Source of the DNA: Rubricoccus sp038746605
GTDB lineage: Bacteria > Bacteroidota > Rhodothermia > Rhodothermales > Rubricoccaceae
DNA: 64,000 nt
Reading direction: 5' to 3'
Assembly: GCA_038746605.1 (NCBI GenBank)
Contig: JBCDKM010000007.1
Span: 145,140 to 209,139, forward strand
Part shown: positions 14,819 to 24,200 of the stretch, piece after piece
How positions within the stretch are numbered: the first letter of the stretch is position 1
How the letters are laid out: the number at the start of each line of letters is the position of its first letter
Translations under genes and position numbers: made by a program
Notes under the pieces: generated by a model
The model's input: only the letters and a program-made list of their open reading frames with translations
What the model was told of the DNA's origin: nothing
The model's database searches: none

Positions 14819-17542
14819 ATGCGCTTTCTGACACTCGCTCTCGCTGGGCTGGCGGCACTGCCCGCGTTCGCGCAAACGCCTGTCGCGCCGACTGCTCCCG
14901 GTCTGCAGGGGGCGGACCTTCCCCCACTTCTCGACCGCGAGGTCTTCTTCGGCAACCCCGAGATCTCCGGCTCCCAGCTCTCTCCCGACGGCCAGTACCT
15001 CACGTTCCTCCGCGATTACGAGGGCGTCCGCAACGTCTGGATCAAAACCATCGATGAGCCCTTCGAGGACGCCCGCCCGCTGACCGCCGACGAGCGGCCC
15101 GTTCCAGGCTACTTCTGGAGCCAGGACGGCCAGTTCGTCCTCTACGTCCAGGACAAGGGGGGCGATGAGAACTTCAACGTCTACGCCCTCGACCCCGATG
15201 AAGCAGTGGACGGCACGGTCCCCGAGGCGCGCAACCTCACCGACGTGGAGGGCGTCCGCGCGCTCATCTACTCCGTGCCCGAGGACGACCCGGCGCACAT
15301 CATCGTCGGTCTCAACGACCGTGACCCAGCGTTCCACGACGTGTACCGCGTCAGCCTCGCGACGGGCGAGCGCGAGCTGCTCATCGAGAACACCGAGCAG
15401 GTCGGTGGCTTCGTCTACGATGACGGGGGCGACGTGCGCTTCGCGGTCAAGCAGGCGCCCGGCGGTGGGACGGATCTCTACGCCGTCAATGCAGAGGGCG
15501 CGCTCGGCGAGGTGCTCTACTCCTGCACCTTCGAAGAGGCCTGCTCCCCTATCGGCTTCCACGCCGACGGTGAGCGCGTCTACATGAGCACCAACCGAGG
15601 CGACCGCAACTTCAGCGAACTCGTCCTATTCGATCCTGCGACACAGACCGAAGAACTCATCGAGCGCGACCCCGAGGGCCAGGTTGACTTCGGCGGCATG
15701 GTCTACTCTGACGTGCAGGACAAGATCGTTGCGACGTATTACAACGGCGACCGCCTCCGCATCTACACGCAGGACGACGAGTGGACCGCTGACCTCGCGT
15801 TCCTTCGCGCCGAGCTTCCCGAGGGCGACGTTCTCCCGGGCTCGATGACGAAGGATGAGCGGAAGATGCTCGTCACCGTCACGCGCGCTGAAGACCCCGG
15901 CGCTGTCTACCTCTTCGACCGCGATGCGGACACGGTGGAGTTGCTCTACCGCTCTCGCCCGGACGTGCCGGTGGAGCACATGGCCTCTATGCAGGCCGTC
16001 CGCTACACCGCCCGCGATGGCCGCGAGATCCCAGCGTACCTCACGCTGCCCCAGGGCATCGAGGCGGAGAACCTGCCCGTGGTCATGTACATCCACGGCG
16101 GTCCGTGGGCGCGCGATTCCTACGGCTACGAGCCGTACGCGCAGTTCATGGCGAATCGCGGATACGCCGTGCTCCAGCCCAACTTCCGGTCCTCCACCGG
16201 CTACGGCAAGGACCACCTCAACGCGGGCAACCGCGAATGGGGCATCGGCGCGATGCAGCACGACATCACCGATGGCGTCAACTGGCTCATCGAGCAGGGC
16301 ATCGCGGACCCGGAGCGCGTCGGCATCTTCGGCGGGTCGTACGGAGGCTACGCGACGCTGGCGGGCGTGACGTTCACTCCGGACTTGTACGCGGCAGCGG
16401 TACCGTACGTCGCGCCGTCCAGCCTGATCACGCTCATCGAGAGCTTCCCGGCGTACTGGCGGCCGTTCCTAGAAGGCACGTGGTACCGGCGCGTCGGGGA
16501 TCCTGAGGTCCCCGAGGACCGCGCCGACCTGGAGGCCCGGAGCCCACTCAACTTCGTGGATCGCATCACGACGCCACTGCTCGTGGTGCACGGCGCCAAC
16601 GACCCGCGCGTGACGCAGCGCGAGAGTGACCAACTCGTCATCGCCCTCCGCGACCGAGGCATCGGCGTGGACTACATCGTCGCGCCGGACGAGGGCCACG
16701 GGTTCCGTGGCGAGATGAACCGCCTCGCGCTGGCAGCGGGCATGGAAGCATTCCTCGCCGAGCACCTCGGCGGTCGCTATCAGTCCGACGTGCGCGAGGA
16801 AATCGGTAGCCAGCTAGAGGCCATCACGGTGGACCCCGCGACGGTCACGCTCCCGGATGCCTCCGAGGCCGCCGACGAGGTCTCGCTGGACGGCTCTGGC
16901 GTGGAGCTTTCTGAGTCCACCTACGCGATGACCATCGCGGTGATGGGCCAGGAGATTCCCTCTGAGGTGACGCGCACGATCACGTCGGACGGTGACGTCT
17001 TCATGCTCGTCGAGGCTGCCTCTACCCCGATGGGGGCCGTCTCGGATTCGCTGATGCTCGACAAGTCCGACCTCCGGCCCATCTCGCGCCGCATCGCGCA
17101 AGGTCCCGTGACCATCGCGTTCGACTACGGCGCTGACGCCGTGACGGGCGAGATCAACGCGCAGGGGCAGCAGATTCCCGTCAATGCTGCGTTGGACGCG
17201 CCGCTCGCGACGGACGGTCCCGGGCTCCAACTCGGCATCGGGTCGCTCCCGCTGGCTGAGGGCTACCGCGCGCAGCTTCGCGGCTTCGATGCGCAGACCC
17301 AGAAGGCCGCAGCCTACACCATCGAGGTGACGGGTGTGGAGTCTGTCGAGACGCCCGCCGGGACGTTCGAGACGTACGTCGTGGAACTGACCATCGGCGA
17401 AGGAACGGGTGCAGGCAATGGCACGCTGTACGTCGCGCAGGACACCGGGGTCGTGGTCAAGTCCGTCCTCGGCCTCGGGCCGCAGGCAGGCAACGGGACG
17501 GCCACGAGCGTCCTGACCGTCTACACGCCCTCGGCGCCATAG
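14819..17542 (+). CDS. Exported S9-family (prolyl oligopeptidase-type) serine peptidase with extra C-terminal domain
   Basis: A 907-residue protein whose ATG at 14819 starts a signal peptide (MRFLTLALAGLAALPAFAQ). Residues ~45-390 form a WD/PD40-like propeller (SPDGQYLTFLRD, WSQDGQFVLYVQD). Residues ~400-640 are the peptidase S9 catalytic domain with nucleophile GGSYGG (Ser507), Asp595 in HGANDPRV and His627 in DEGHGF, giving a complete triad. About 230 more residues (after ~670) form a beta-rich domain reminiscent of DUF3108 (VMGQEIPSEVTRTI, TPAGTFETYVVEL), which S9 peptidases normally lack. It should hydrolyse peptides in the periplasm or at the surface. It faces a converging beta-helix gene. 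Confidence 0.9.
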   Translation: MRFLTLALAGLAALPAFAQTPVAPTAPGLQGADLPPLLDREVFFGNPEISGSQLSPDGQYLTFLRDYEGVRNVWIKTIDEPFEDARPLTADERPVPGYFWSQDGQFVLYVQDKGGDENFNVYALDPDEAVDGTVPEARNLTDVEGVRALIYSVPEDDPAHIIVGLNDRDPAFHDVYRVSLATGERELLIENTEQVGGFVYDDGGDVRFAVKQAPGGGTDLYAVNAEGALGEVLYSCTFEEACSPIGFHADGERVYMSTNRGDRNFSELVLFDPATQTEELIERDPEGQVDFGGMVYSDVQDKIVATYYNGDRLRIYTQDDEWTADLAFLRAELPEGDVLPGSMTKDERKMLVTVTRAEDPGAVYLFDRDADTVELLYRSRPDVPVEHMASMQAVRYTARDGREIPAYLTLPQGIEAENLPVVMYIHGGPWARDSYGYEPYAQFMANRGYAVLQPNFRSSTGYGKDHLNAGNREWGIGAMQHDITDGVNWLIEQGIADPERVGIFGGSYGGYATLAGVTFTPDLYAAAVPYVAPSSLITLIESFPAYWRPFLEGTWYRRVGDPEVPEDRADLEARSPLNFVDRITTPLLVVHGANDPRVTQRESDQLVIALRDRGIGVDYIVAPDEGHGFRGEMNRLALAAGMEAFLAEHLGGRYQSDVREEIGSQLEAITVDPATVTLPDASEAADEVSLDGSGVELSESTYAMTIAVMGQEIPSEVTRTITSDGDVFMLVEAASTPMGAVSDSLMLDKSDLRPISRRIAQGPVTIAFDYGADAVTGEINAQGQQIPVNAALDAPLATDGPGLQLGIGSLPLAEGYRAQLRGFDAQTQKAAAYTIEVTGVESVETPAGTFETYVVELTIGEGTGAGNGTLYVAQDTGVVVKSVLGLGPQAGNGTATSVLTVYTPSAP

Positions 17543-17564
17543 CGCCTTACTCGTCCGCTTGACT

Positions 17565-17606
17565 CCGCCCGCCTCGGTCCCCTCACGGAGACACCGAGGC
17601 GGGCGG
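17565..17606. terminator. Convergent hairpin, 14-bp stem, CCGCCTCGG family
   Basis: A perfect 14-bp inverted repeat (17565-17578 / 17593-17606) between the stops of converging genes at 17542 and 17614. It has the longest stem of the family in this window. Confidence 0.65.
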
Positions 17607-17613
17607 TCTCGCG

Positions 17614-19188
17614 TCAGCGCACGACGGTCAGCCGTTGCGTCCGCACCGCGCCATCGGCTCGCGCGACGACCACGTAGACGCCAGGTGCGAGGCCGCTCAC
17701 GGGAGCGTCGAGGGTCAGAGGGGAGGCCGATGGGCCGTTGTGGAGAACGCGAACCTCGCGGCCGAGGGCATCGTGCAGGCTCACGCGGATCGGGCTGCGC
17801 GATTCGTGCTGAACCTCAATGGAGGTCGCATCGCGCACCGGGTTCGGCGTGGGCAGCGAGATCGCGAGTCGGGCCGCCTCGGGCGTGCCCTCGGTCGGGA
17901 TGACGACCGCTGCCCCAGCTTCCACCGCGCCGATGTCACAGTCGGCGCCTTCCGGACGGGCACCGCCGCGCTGGTCCTCGTTGATCCCGGTGCAGTCGCC
18001 GGTGTCGATGAGCGGGCTGCCCATGAGCGGGAGGCGAGTCGCTGTAAAGCCGCCGTTGTTCCCTAGCGTGCCGAGCATGGGGTCGAGTGGTGCGGCCTCC
18101 GTCCCGACGAAGTCACCAGTAGCGTTCGGCGTCCCCGCCGGAAAGATGGACATCGCGCCCCGCTCGTCGCTGACGAAGTTGGTGCCGCCACTGGTCCAGA
18201 CGTTCCCTACCGAGAGATCGGGTGCGGCGCTCCCGCCTCGGTCCTCGTTGCCGGTCACGGCCGAGTTGACCAGCGTGACGCCGCTGAAGCCCCAGATCCC
18301 GCCGCCATCGCCGTCGCCGTCCGAGTCCGCATCGGCCACGTTTCCAGTGATGGTGAGCGAAAGGAGGTCCGCGGTGGCCGAGCCGACGTAGATCCCACCG
18401 CCCGAGCGCGTCGCGCGGTTGTCCGCGAAGGTGGAGACGCTCACGGTGCCGGTGCCGCTGTTGAGGTGGAGGCCACCGCCCGTCTCCGCCTCGTTTCCTG
18501 AGAACGTGCTCTTTTCCACAACGAGGGGAAAGTTGTTGGTAAAGAAGACCCCGCCGCCCTGGCCGGGGGACACGTTGTCGCTGAACTCGCTCTCGCGGAT
18601 GGTGACAGAGGAGTTGATGGCGTAGAGGCCGCCGCCGCTTCCGAAGCCCGTGACCCGGTTGCCGAGGAGACGAGTGCGGACGAGTGTCAGGCTGTTTGCG
18701 CCCGACGCGACGATGGCCCCGCCGTCTCCATCGTTCGAGACGTTGCGGATGACGACGTCTTCGAGCGTGACGTTCGCGCCAGCGAAGAACAGGAAGGCAC
18801 CGTCGGTGATGGGCGTCGCGCCCCCGCCCTCGATGGTGAGCCGTTCGAAGCGGGCCGTCGCGTTCTGCACTTCCAGAAGCTGACTGGTGACACTGCCGGT
18901 CAGGATCGTCCCGGACGGAGACATCCCGCGAAGTGTGACCTCCGTGGTGAAGCGGAAGCCGACATCGAGTGTGAAGGTGCCCGCGACGGAGAAGGTGATG
19001 ACATCGGCGCCGCTGCCCGCCGTGCAGGCGTCGATGGCCTGATCGAGTTCGGCGGAGAGCATGGCCTCGCGAAGAGAGCAATCGCCGTCGGTGTTGTCCT
19101 CGGTGTCGGTCGTGTTGACCGTGATCGTGGCGGCGTGTGCGGCGCTGGAGGCGAGCACGAGGAGAGCGAGAAGGAGCAATCGGGGCAT
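17614..19188 (-). CDS. Secreted right-handed beta-helix protein, T9SS cargo
   Basis: A 524-residue protein. The ATG at 19188 starts a signal peptide (MPRLLLLALLVLASSAAHA). Next comes the CSLREAM segment of the CSLREA domain typical of polymorphic-membrane-protein-like beta helices, then repeats such as NxVSNDGDGGAIVASG and FSGNEAETGGGLHL forming a parallel beta helix. The last ~85 residues are a type A T9SS sorting domain: PNPVRDATSIEV, LHDALGREVRVL, GLAPGVYVV and TQRLTVV. It is probably exported to the cell surface or medium by type IX secretion. Ligand or enzymatic activity unknown. It is divergent from the second T9SS cargo gene. Confidence 0.88.
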   Translation of the reverse strand: MPRLLLLALLVLASSAAHAATITVNTTDTEDNTDGDCSLREAMLSAELDQAIDACTAGSGADVITFSVAGTFTLDVGFRFTTEVTLRGMSPSGTILTGSVTSQLLEVQNATARFERLTIEGGGATPITDGAFLFFAGANVTLEDVVIRNVSNDGDGGAIVASGANSLTLVRTRLLGNRVTGFGSGGGLYAINSSVTIRESEFSDNVSPGQGGGVFFTNNFPLVVEKSTFSGNEAETGGGLHLNSGTGTVSVSTFADNRATRSGGGIYVGSATADLLSLTITGNVADADSDGDGDGGGIWGFSGVTLVNSAVTGNEDRGGSAAPDLSVGNVWTSGGTNFVSDERGAMSIFPAGTPNATGDFVGTEAAPLDPMLGTLGNNGGFTATRLPLMGSPLIDTGDCTGINEDQRGGARPEGADCDIGAVEAGAAVVIPTEGTPEAARLAISLPTPNPVRDATSIEVQHESRSPIRVSLHDALGREVRVLHNGPSASPLTLDAPVSGLAPGVYVVVARADGAVRTQRLTVVR

Positions 19189-19269
19189 GAGCAGGGGAGG
19201 AGGTTCACCCGGTCTCTCGCAGAGTGGCGCGAGAACGGGCCATCCGCTCCTCCCGCCGGTCCACTCCTT

Positions 19270-19289
19270 CCGTCTCGGTGCCGAGGCGG
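19270..19289. repeat. Palindrome of the CCGCCTCGG family between divergent genes
   Basis: Left arm CCGTCTCGG (one mismatch) at 19270-19278 and right arm CCGAGGCGG at 19281-19289. It lies between start codons at 19188 (minus) and 19465 (plus), so it is not a terminator for either. Apart from this the 276-base gap shows nothing I recognise. Confidence 0.55.
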
Positions 19290-19464
19290 GCAGGGTCAGA
19301 ACGGGGCGTCGGTCGCTGGCGGCGAGAGAGGGGGCCGGAGCCATCGCCGCACGTCGGTAGCTGGAGTGGGGCGCGACCGACTCGGTGGCCTGGTTCCAGA
19401 TCCGATGGCCCCTGTTTCGTCGCGAGCGCGATCGGTCCAGTATCGTTCCCCCTCCTTGCCCGTC

Positions 19465-22400
19465 ATGGCGTACCGATTCCTTCCGCTCGCTCTCCTGCTC
19501 CTGGCCCTGATCCCCGCAGCGGCCGCTCAATCTCTCCCGGACATCGAACGCGCCGCCGCCGACGCAGGCGCCGACGCGGTCACCGCCCGCGCCCTCGCGC
19601 AGGCGGCCACTGTGGCTCTCGGGGAGGACCAGCGTCTCACGGTGAGCGGTCAACGGTTTGGCTTCTACGGTGCCTCCGTCTCGCTCGATGGCACTCGAGC
19701 TCTCGTTGGAGCATCAGGCGAAAGCGCCGGATCTGCCCTTTCAAGTGGGGCTGTGTACGTACTCGAACTCGTCGGGGGAACCTGGACGCAGACCGCACGA
19801 CTGACGGCGAGTGACGCCGCAGAAGACGACCGATTCGGTTTCTCGGTGTCTCTCGATGGCGACCGCGCCCTCATCGGCGCCTTCCGAGACGGCCACGGCG
19901 GACTGACGAACGCAGGAAGTGCCTATGTCTTTGACTTCGGCGGCGGGATGTGGACCGAGACGCAGAAACTCACTGCCAGCGATGCCGCACAGGACGACTT
20001 CTACGGAGAAAATGTCTCTCTCGACGGCGACCGAATCCTCATCGGGGCTCCCGTGGACGACCACAGCGGGCTAAGCGACGCGGGAAGCGTGTACGTCCTT
20101 GATCTCATGGGCGGCACATGGACCGAGACCCAAAAAATCACCGCCAGCGATGCTGCACAGGATGACACCTTTGGACAAAGTGCTTCTCTCGATGGAAACC
20201 GGATTCTCGTTGGGGCGCCCTTGGACGACCGCGACGGGTTGAGTGATCTCGGGAGCGCATACATCTTTGACCTCACAGGCGGGACGTGGACCGAGACGCA
20301 GAAAATCACCGCCAGCGATGCCGCAGATGGCGACGTCTTTGGGCAAAGTGTCAGCTTGGATGGCGACAGGGTGCTCATCGGCGCCCGCTTCAACGACCAC
20401 AGTGGATTGGTCAATCCCGGAAGCGCGTACGTCCTCGACCTCATAGGCGGGACGTGGACCGAGACGCAAAAAATCACCGCCAGCGATGCCGCAGATGGCG
20501 ACGTCTTTGGGCAAAGTGTCAGCTTGGATGGCGACAGGGTGCTCATCAGCACGACGGAGGACAGCCACAGCGGGTCTTTGCGTGTGGGAAGTGCCTACGT
20601 CTTCGACCTTACGGCTGGGGTGTGGAGCGAGACCCAAAAAATCATCGCCAGCAACCCGACAGATACCGATTTCTTTGGAGTGGCGATCTCTCTCGAAGGA
20701 GACCGAGCCCTTATCGGTTCTTTTGACACCCACAGCGGTTTGCCCGGTGCGGGAAGCGCGTATGTCTTCGACGTGTTCGGAGCGCTCTGGTCCGAGACCC
20801 AGAAGACCACCGCCGTGTCGGCCGAGAACACCGATAATTTCGGTACCTCCGTTGCCATGGATGGCAACCGAGCCATCGTAGGGTCTTTCCGACGCAATCA
20901 TTCTGGATTCACCTTGGCCGGGACCGCTCACATCTTCGAACTGGTAAGCGGCACATGGGTCCAGACCGCCGAGTTGATCGCCAGCGACGCCGCCAGCTTC
21001 GATTTCTTCGGGTCTTCGGTCTCCCTTGATGGCGACCGGGCCCTTGTCGGCGCCTATCTGGCGGAGGCAGGCTCCATTCCAGCTGCTGGAGCGGCGTACG
21101 TGTTCGACTTCTCTGGCGCGAGTTGGAACCAGACGCAGAAGCTCACCGCCAGCGACGCCGCCAACTTCGACGCATTCGGTTGGTCCGTGTCCCTTGACGG
21201 AGACCGAGCACTCATCGGCGCTTACGATGACGACCACAGCGGAGGAACCGACGCTGGCAGTGCGTATGTGTTCGACCTCTCGGGTGGAGCATGGAGCGAG
21301 ACCCAGAAACTCACTGCCAGCGACGCCGCAGGCACGGACCGATTCGGCTTCGACGTCTCCCTCAGTGGCGACCGGGTTCTTGTCAGTGCCACCAATGACG
21401 ACCATAGCGGCCTCACGGATGCGGGAAGCGTCTATGCCTTCCATCTGTCCGCCGGAGCCTGGGGTCAGACCCAAAAACTCATCGCCAGCGATGCGGTTGA
21501 CTTCGGTGCGTTCGGATGGTCCATCTCGCTCGATGGCAGCCGGGCCTTGCTTGGAGGTTTCAATGTCGTTGCGGGCGGCGGCGCGTACATGTTCGACCTC
21601 TCTGCCGGAACGTGGAGCGAGACCCAGAAGCTCACCGCCAGCGCTAGTGGGGGCGTGTTCGGGTCCTCCGTCTCCTTGCAAGGCAACCGGGCTGTCATTG
21701 GCGATGAGCTCGAGAGCCGACCCGGACTCCTGTCTGCCGGAACTGCGTACGTCTTCGACCGCGCAGGCACCACCTGGGTCGAGACGGCCAGGCTCACCGC
21801 TACCGACGCCAGTGCCGACGACAGACTCGGGCGCGCCGTCGCGATCTCTGGCGACCTCGTCCTCCTGACGACCCAGAACGACGACCACAGCGGCGTCACG
21901 GACGCAGGCAGCGTCTACGCCTACACGCTCCAGCCCGCCCTCGTCGGGACCACCCTCTCCGCCACCGGCATCCCCGGCAATGGGTCCGCCTATCGCATGC
22001 TCGCCATGCCCTCCTTCGGCACCTACGACGACCTCCTCGACCCCCTCTGGACCCAGGGCTTCCCAGGCTCCGACGATCCGGCTCCTGCCAACGGGTTCTG
22101 CTCCGCCTACACGTTCGACGAAACACTCGGCTCCTTCTCAGCGGGCTATGCGTGCCTTCCAGGATCCAGCCAACCCTTCGCGCGCGGCACGGGCGTCTTC
22201 ACCTACGTCTTTGCCGACGACGACCTCAACACGCCCGGCCGTCAGGGCGGCTTCCCGAAGACGCTGCTCGTGCCTGGACCGGGTGGCCTCAACTTCGGCG
22301 CCCCGTTTAACGGCTTCCCGATCACCTACACCGACTCGCCGACGGTGCCGAGCTATCTAGAGGGCTGGAATCTGCTCGGCAACCCGCTCAGCGAGGCCTT

Positions 22401-23505
22401 CGACTGGGACCTGGTGACGCGGACGGGCGGTCTCTCGGGGACGATCTACGTCTATGACCCGGCCTACCTCGGGGGGGATTACCGGTCGTGGTCGGCGGGC
22501 ATCGGGGGCGACCTGCCGGATGGCGTGGTCCCGGCGATGCAGGGGTTCTTCGCGAAGGCGTTCGCGCCCTCGCCGGGCCTGGAGATCGACCTCAACGCGG
22601 TCGTGACGAACCGTGTGCCGGTGTACAGCCGCTCGGCGGAGCCAGATCCGCTGCGCCTGGCGCTCACAATGGGCGCAGACACGGTTTCGGTCGCGTTCGT
22701 GGCTCCCACGGACAGCGCGGCGCTCGGCGCCGACGACCGGGACGCGTACCGTCTGACGCCGACCGCGTGGCCGCGCACAGTCCTCTCTACCGCCTCCGAG
22801 GTGGACGCGACGCCGCTGGCGCTCAACGCGCTGCCGCTCGACGCCTCCGGTGAGATCGCGCTGCCGCTGACCGTCGCTGCGGAGGGGCACGCGCCGGGCG
22901 TGCTCGACCTCGCGCTGAGCTGGAGCGGCGACCTCCCTGAGGGCTGGACGGCGACATTAGAAGACACCGAGACCGGCACGCGCACGCCGCTCGACCCGGG
23001 CACGCGCTACGCCTTCACGCTCGACGTGCCCGCCCCCTCGGCCAGATCGACGTCGGGTGCGTCCGCCTCGGGCAAGCAGTCGGCCCGGCCAGCCAGTCTC
23101 GGGGTAGACCTCGCGCCGCCCTCCCCGCAGTCCACCGAGGCGGGCCGTGGCGACGAGGGCGACCCCGTGACGACGGGCGAGCGCTTCCGCCTCCTCCTCG
23201 CGCCGCAACGCTCGACGGCCTCGGAGGGAGCGGGGGGGCTTGTCTTTGGTCTCGGAGCGCCGTCGCCGAACCCGTCGCGCAGTCGCACGGTGCGAGTGCC
23301 GTTCACGCTGGAGTCGCCGGGCGTGGCGCGGGTGTCGGTGTACGACGCGCTGGGGCGCGAGGTCGCGGTGCTGGCATCCGGCGCGATGGCAGCGGGGGCC
23401 CACGAGGCGATGCTGCCAGGCGAGGACCTAGCGCCGGGCGTGTACGTGGTGCGGCTGGTCTTGGGAGAGCGGTCGGCCATCCGACGCCTCACCGTGATCC
23501 GATAG
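19465..23505 (+). CDS. Giant secreted FG-GAP-like propeller protein, T9SS cargo
   Basis: A 1346-residue protein. The ATG at 19465 starts a signal peptide (MAYRFLPLALLLLALIPAAAAQ). Residues ~60-820 hold about fourteen ~55-residue blades. Each reads roughly LTASDAA..D.FG.SVSLDGDRALIGA..DDHSG...AGSAYVFDL.GG.W.ETQK, like integrin-alpha FG-GAP repeats. A ~450-residue region of unrecognised beta-rich sequence follows. The C-terminus is a T9SS sorting domain (PNPSRSRTVRVPF, VYDALGREVAVL, LAPGVYVVRLV, RRLTVIR). Two adjacent blades are almost identical at the DNA level, so the array is recently expanded. A surface adhesion or binding role is inferred from the fold only. Confidence 0.88.
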   Translation: MAYRFLPLALLLLALIPAAAAQSLPDIERAAADAGADAVTARALAQAATVALGEDQRLTVSGQRFGFYGASVSLDGTRALVGASGESAGSALSSGAVYVLELVGGTWTQTARLTASDAAEDDRFGFSVSLDGDRALIGAFRDGHGGLTNAGSAYVFDFGGGMWTETQKLTASDAAQDDFYGENVSLDGDRILIGAPVDDHSGLSDAGSVYVLDLMGGTWTETQKITASDAAQDDTFGQSASLDGNRILVGAPLDDRDGLSDLGSAYIFDLTGGTWTETQKITASDAADGDVFGQSVSLDGDRVLIGARFNDHSGLVNPGSAYVLDLIGGTWTETQKITASDAADGDVFGQSVSLDGDRVLISTTEDSHSGSLRVGSAYVFDLTAGVWSETQKIIASNPTDTDFFGVAISLEGDRALIGSFDTHSGLPGAGSAYVFDVFGALWSETQKTTAVSAENTDNFGTSVAMDGNRAIVGSFRRNHSGFTLAGTAHIFELVSGTWVQTAELIASDAASFDFFGSSVSLDGDRALVGAYLAEAGSIPAAGAAYVFDFSGASWNQTQKLTASDAANFDAFGWSVSLDGDRALIGAYDDDHSGGTDAGSAYVFDLSGGAWSETQKLTASDAAGTDRFGFDVSLSGDRVLVSATNDDHSGLTDAGSVYAFHLSAGAWGQTQKLIASDAVDFGAFGWSISLDGSRALLGGFNVVAGGGAYMFDLSAGTWSETQKLTASASGGVFGSSVSLQGNRAVIGDELESRPGLLSAGTAYVFDRAGTTWVETARLTATDASADDRLGRAVAISGDLVLLTTQNDDHSGVTDAGSVYAYTLQPALVGTTLSATGIPGNGSAYRMLAMPSFGTYDDLLDPLWTQGFPGSDDPAPANGFCSAYTFDETLGSFSAGYACLPGSSQPFARGTGVFTYVFADDDLNTPGRQGGFPKTLLVPGPGGLNFGAPFNGFPITYTDSPTVPSYLEGWNLLGNPLSEAFDWDLVTRTGGLSGTIYVYDPAYLGGDYRSWSAGIGGDLPDGVVPAMQGFFAKAFAPSPGLEIDLNAVVTNRVPVYSRSAEPDPLRLALTMGADTVSVAFVAPTDSAALGADDRDAYRLTPTAWPRTVLSTASEVDATPLALNALPLDASGEIALPLTVAAEGHAPGVLDLALSWSGDLPEGWTATLEDTETGTRTPLDPGTRYAFTLDVPAPSARSTSGASASGKQSARPASLGVDLAPPSPQSTEAGRGDEGDPVTTGERFRLLLAPQRSTASEGAGGLVFGLGAPSPNPSRSRTVRVPFTLESPGVARVSVYDALGREVAVLASGAMAAGAHEAMLPGEDLAPGVYVVRLVLGERSAIRRLTVIR
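20278..20547 (+). repeat. Near-identical tandem copies of a propeller blade
   Basis: A 102-base block at 20278-20379 recurs at 20446-20547 with a single difference (GCAGAAA versus GCAAAAA), at a 168-base (56-codon) period. The sequence between the blocks is more diverged. This is a recent duplication or gene-conversion event within the blade array. Confidence 0.9.
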
Positions 23506-23568
23506 CCGCGCGAGGTGTCCGGGCCAGGGCACAGCGGCTACCTTGGAGCCGTCCTGCCCTGGCCCGCG

Positions 23569-24147
23569 ATGCCTGACACCACCGCGCTCCTGCTCGACGT
23601 CAGCGCCGACGCCCCCGGTGCAGTCGAGGAGTTGTTCCCTGTCGTCTACGACGAGTTGCGCCAGATTGCGCGCGCACGGCTCCGCGCCCATCCTGCCGTC
23701 GCCACGCTGGACACCGTCGCGCTCGTCAACGAGGCATACGTGCGGTTGGTCGATGGCACCCGCGTGACGCTCAAGGACCGGTCGCACTTCTTTGCGCTGG
23801 CGGCCCGCGCGATGCGGTTCACGCTCGTGGACTACGCCCGGCGTCGCGCGGCAGAAAAGCGGGGAGGCGGAGCCGTCCACGTCACGCTAGACGAGCGGAT
23901 CAATGGCACCGCCGAGGAGGAGCGGGCCGCCGAGGTTCTCGCCCTCGATGAGTCCCTCCGTCGGCTCGCCGAGGTGGACGAGCGCGCCGCGCGCGTCGTG
24001 GAGTGCCGCTTCTTCGGCGGGCTCACCGTGGAGGAGACGGCTGAGGCAATGGACCTCAGCCCGCGCACCGTCAAGCGGGAGTGGCAGAAGGCTCGGCTCT
24101 GGCTCACTCGCGAGATGCAGGCGACGGACGGTCCAGACGCCCCCTAG
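23569..24147 (+). CDS. ECF RNA polymerase sigma factor, TIGR02999-like (second copy)
   Basis: A 192-residue sigma factor starting at the ATG at 23569. Region 2: ELFPVVYDELRQIARARL, TVALVNEAYVRL and MRFTLVDYARRRAAEKRGG. Region 4: VVECRFFGGLTVEETAEAM and SPRTVKREWQKARLWL. It is clearly paralogous to the sigma factor at 2780-3403 and, like it, lies directly before a TPR kinase gene (53-base gap). The arrangement suggests a phospho-controlled sigma switch, but no classical anti-sigma gene is present. Confidence 0.9.
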   Translation: MPDTTALLLDVSADAPGAVEELFPVVYDELRQIARARLRAHPAVATLDTVALVNEAYVRLVDGTRVTLKDRSHFFALAARAMRFTLVDYARRRAAEKRGGGAVHVTLDERINGTAEEERAAEVLALDESLRRLAEVDERAARVVECRFFGGLTVEETAEAMDLSPRTVKREWQKARLWLTREMQATDGPDAP

Positions 24148-24200
24148 CCTGTTGGCCCCTCGTGAGGCCCCGATGCGAGTGACCGGTACTCCCCCCGCCT

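Noticed and set aside
20278..20547. Spaced near-identical repeats resembling a CRISPR array
   Set aside because: Units are 102 bases, in frame with a propeller protein, and only two copies are identical.
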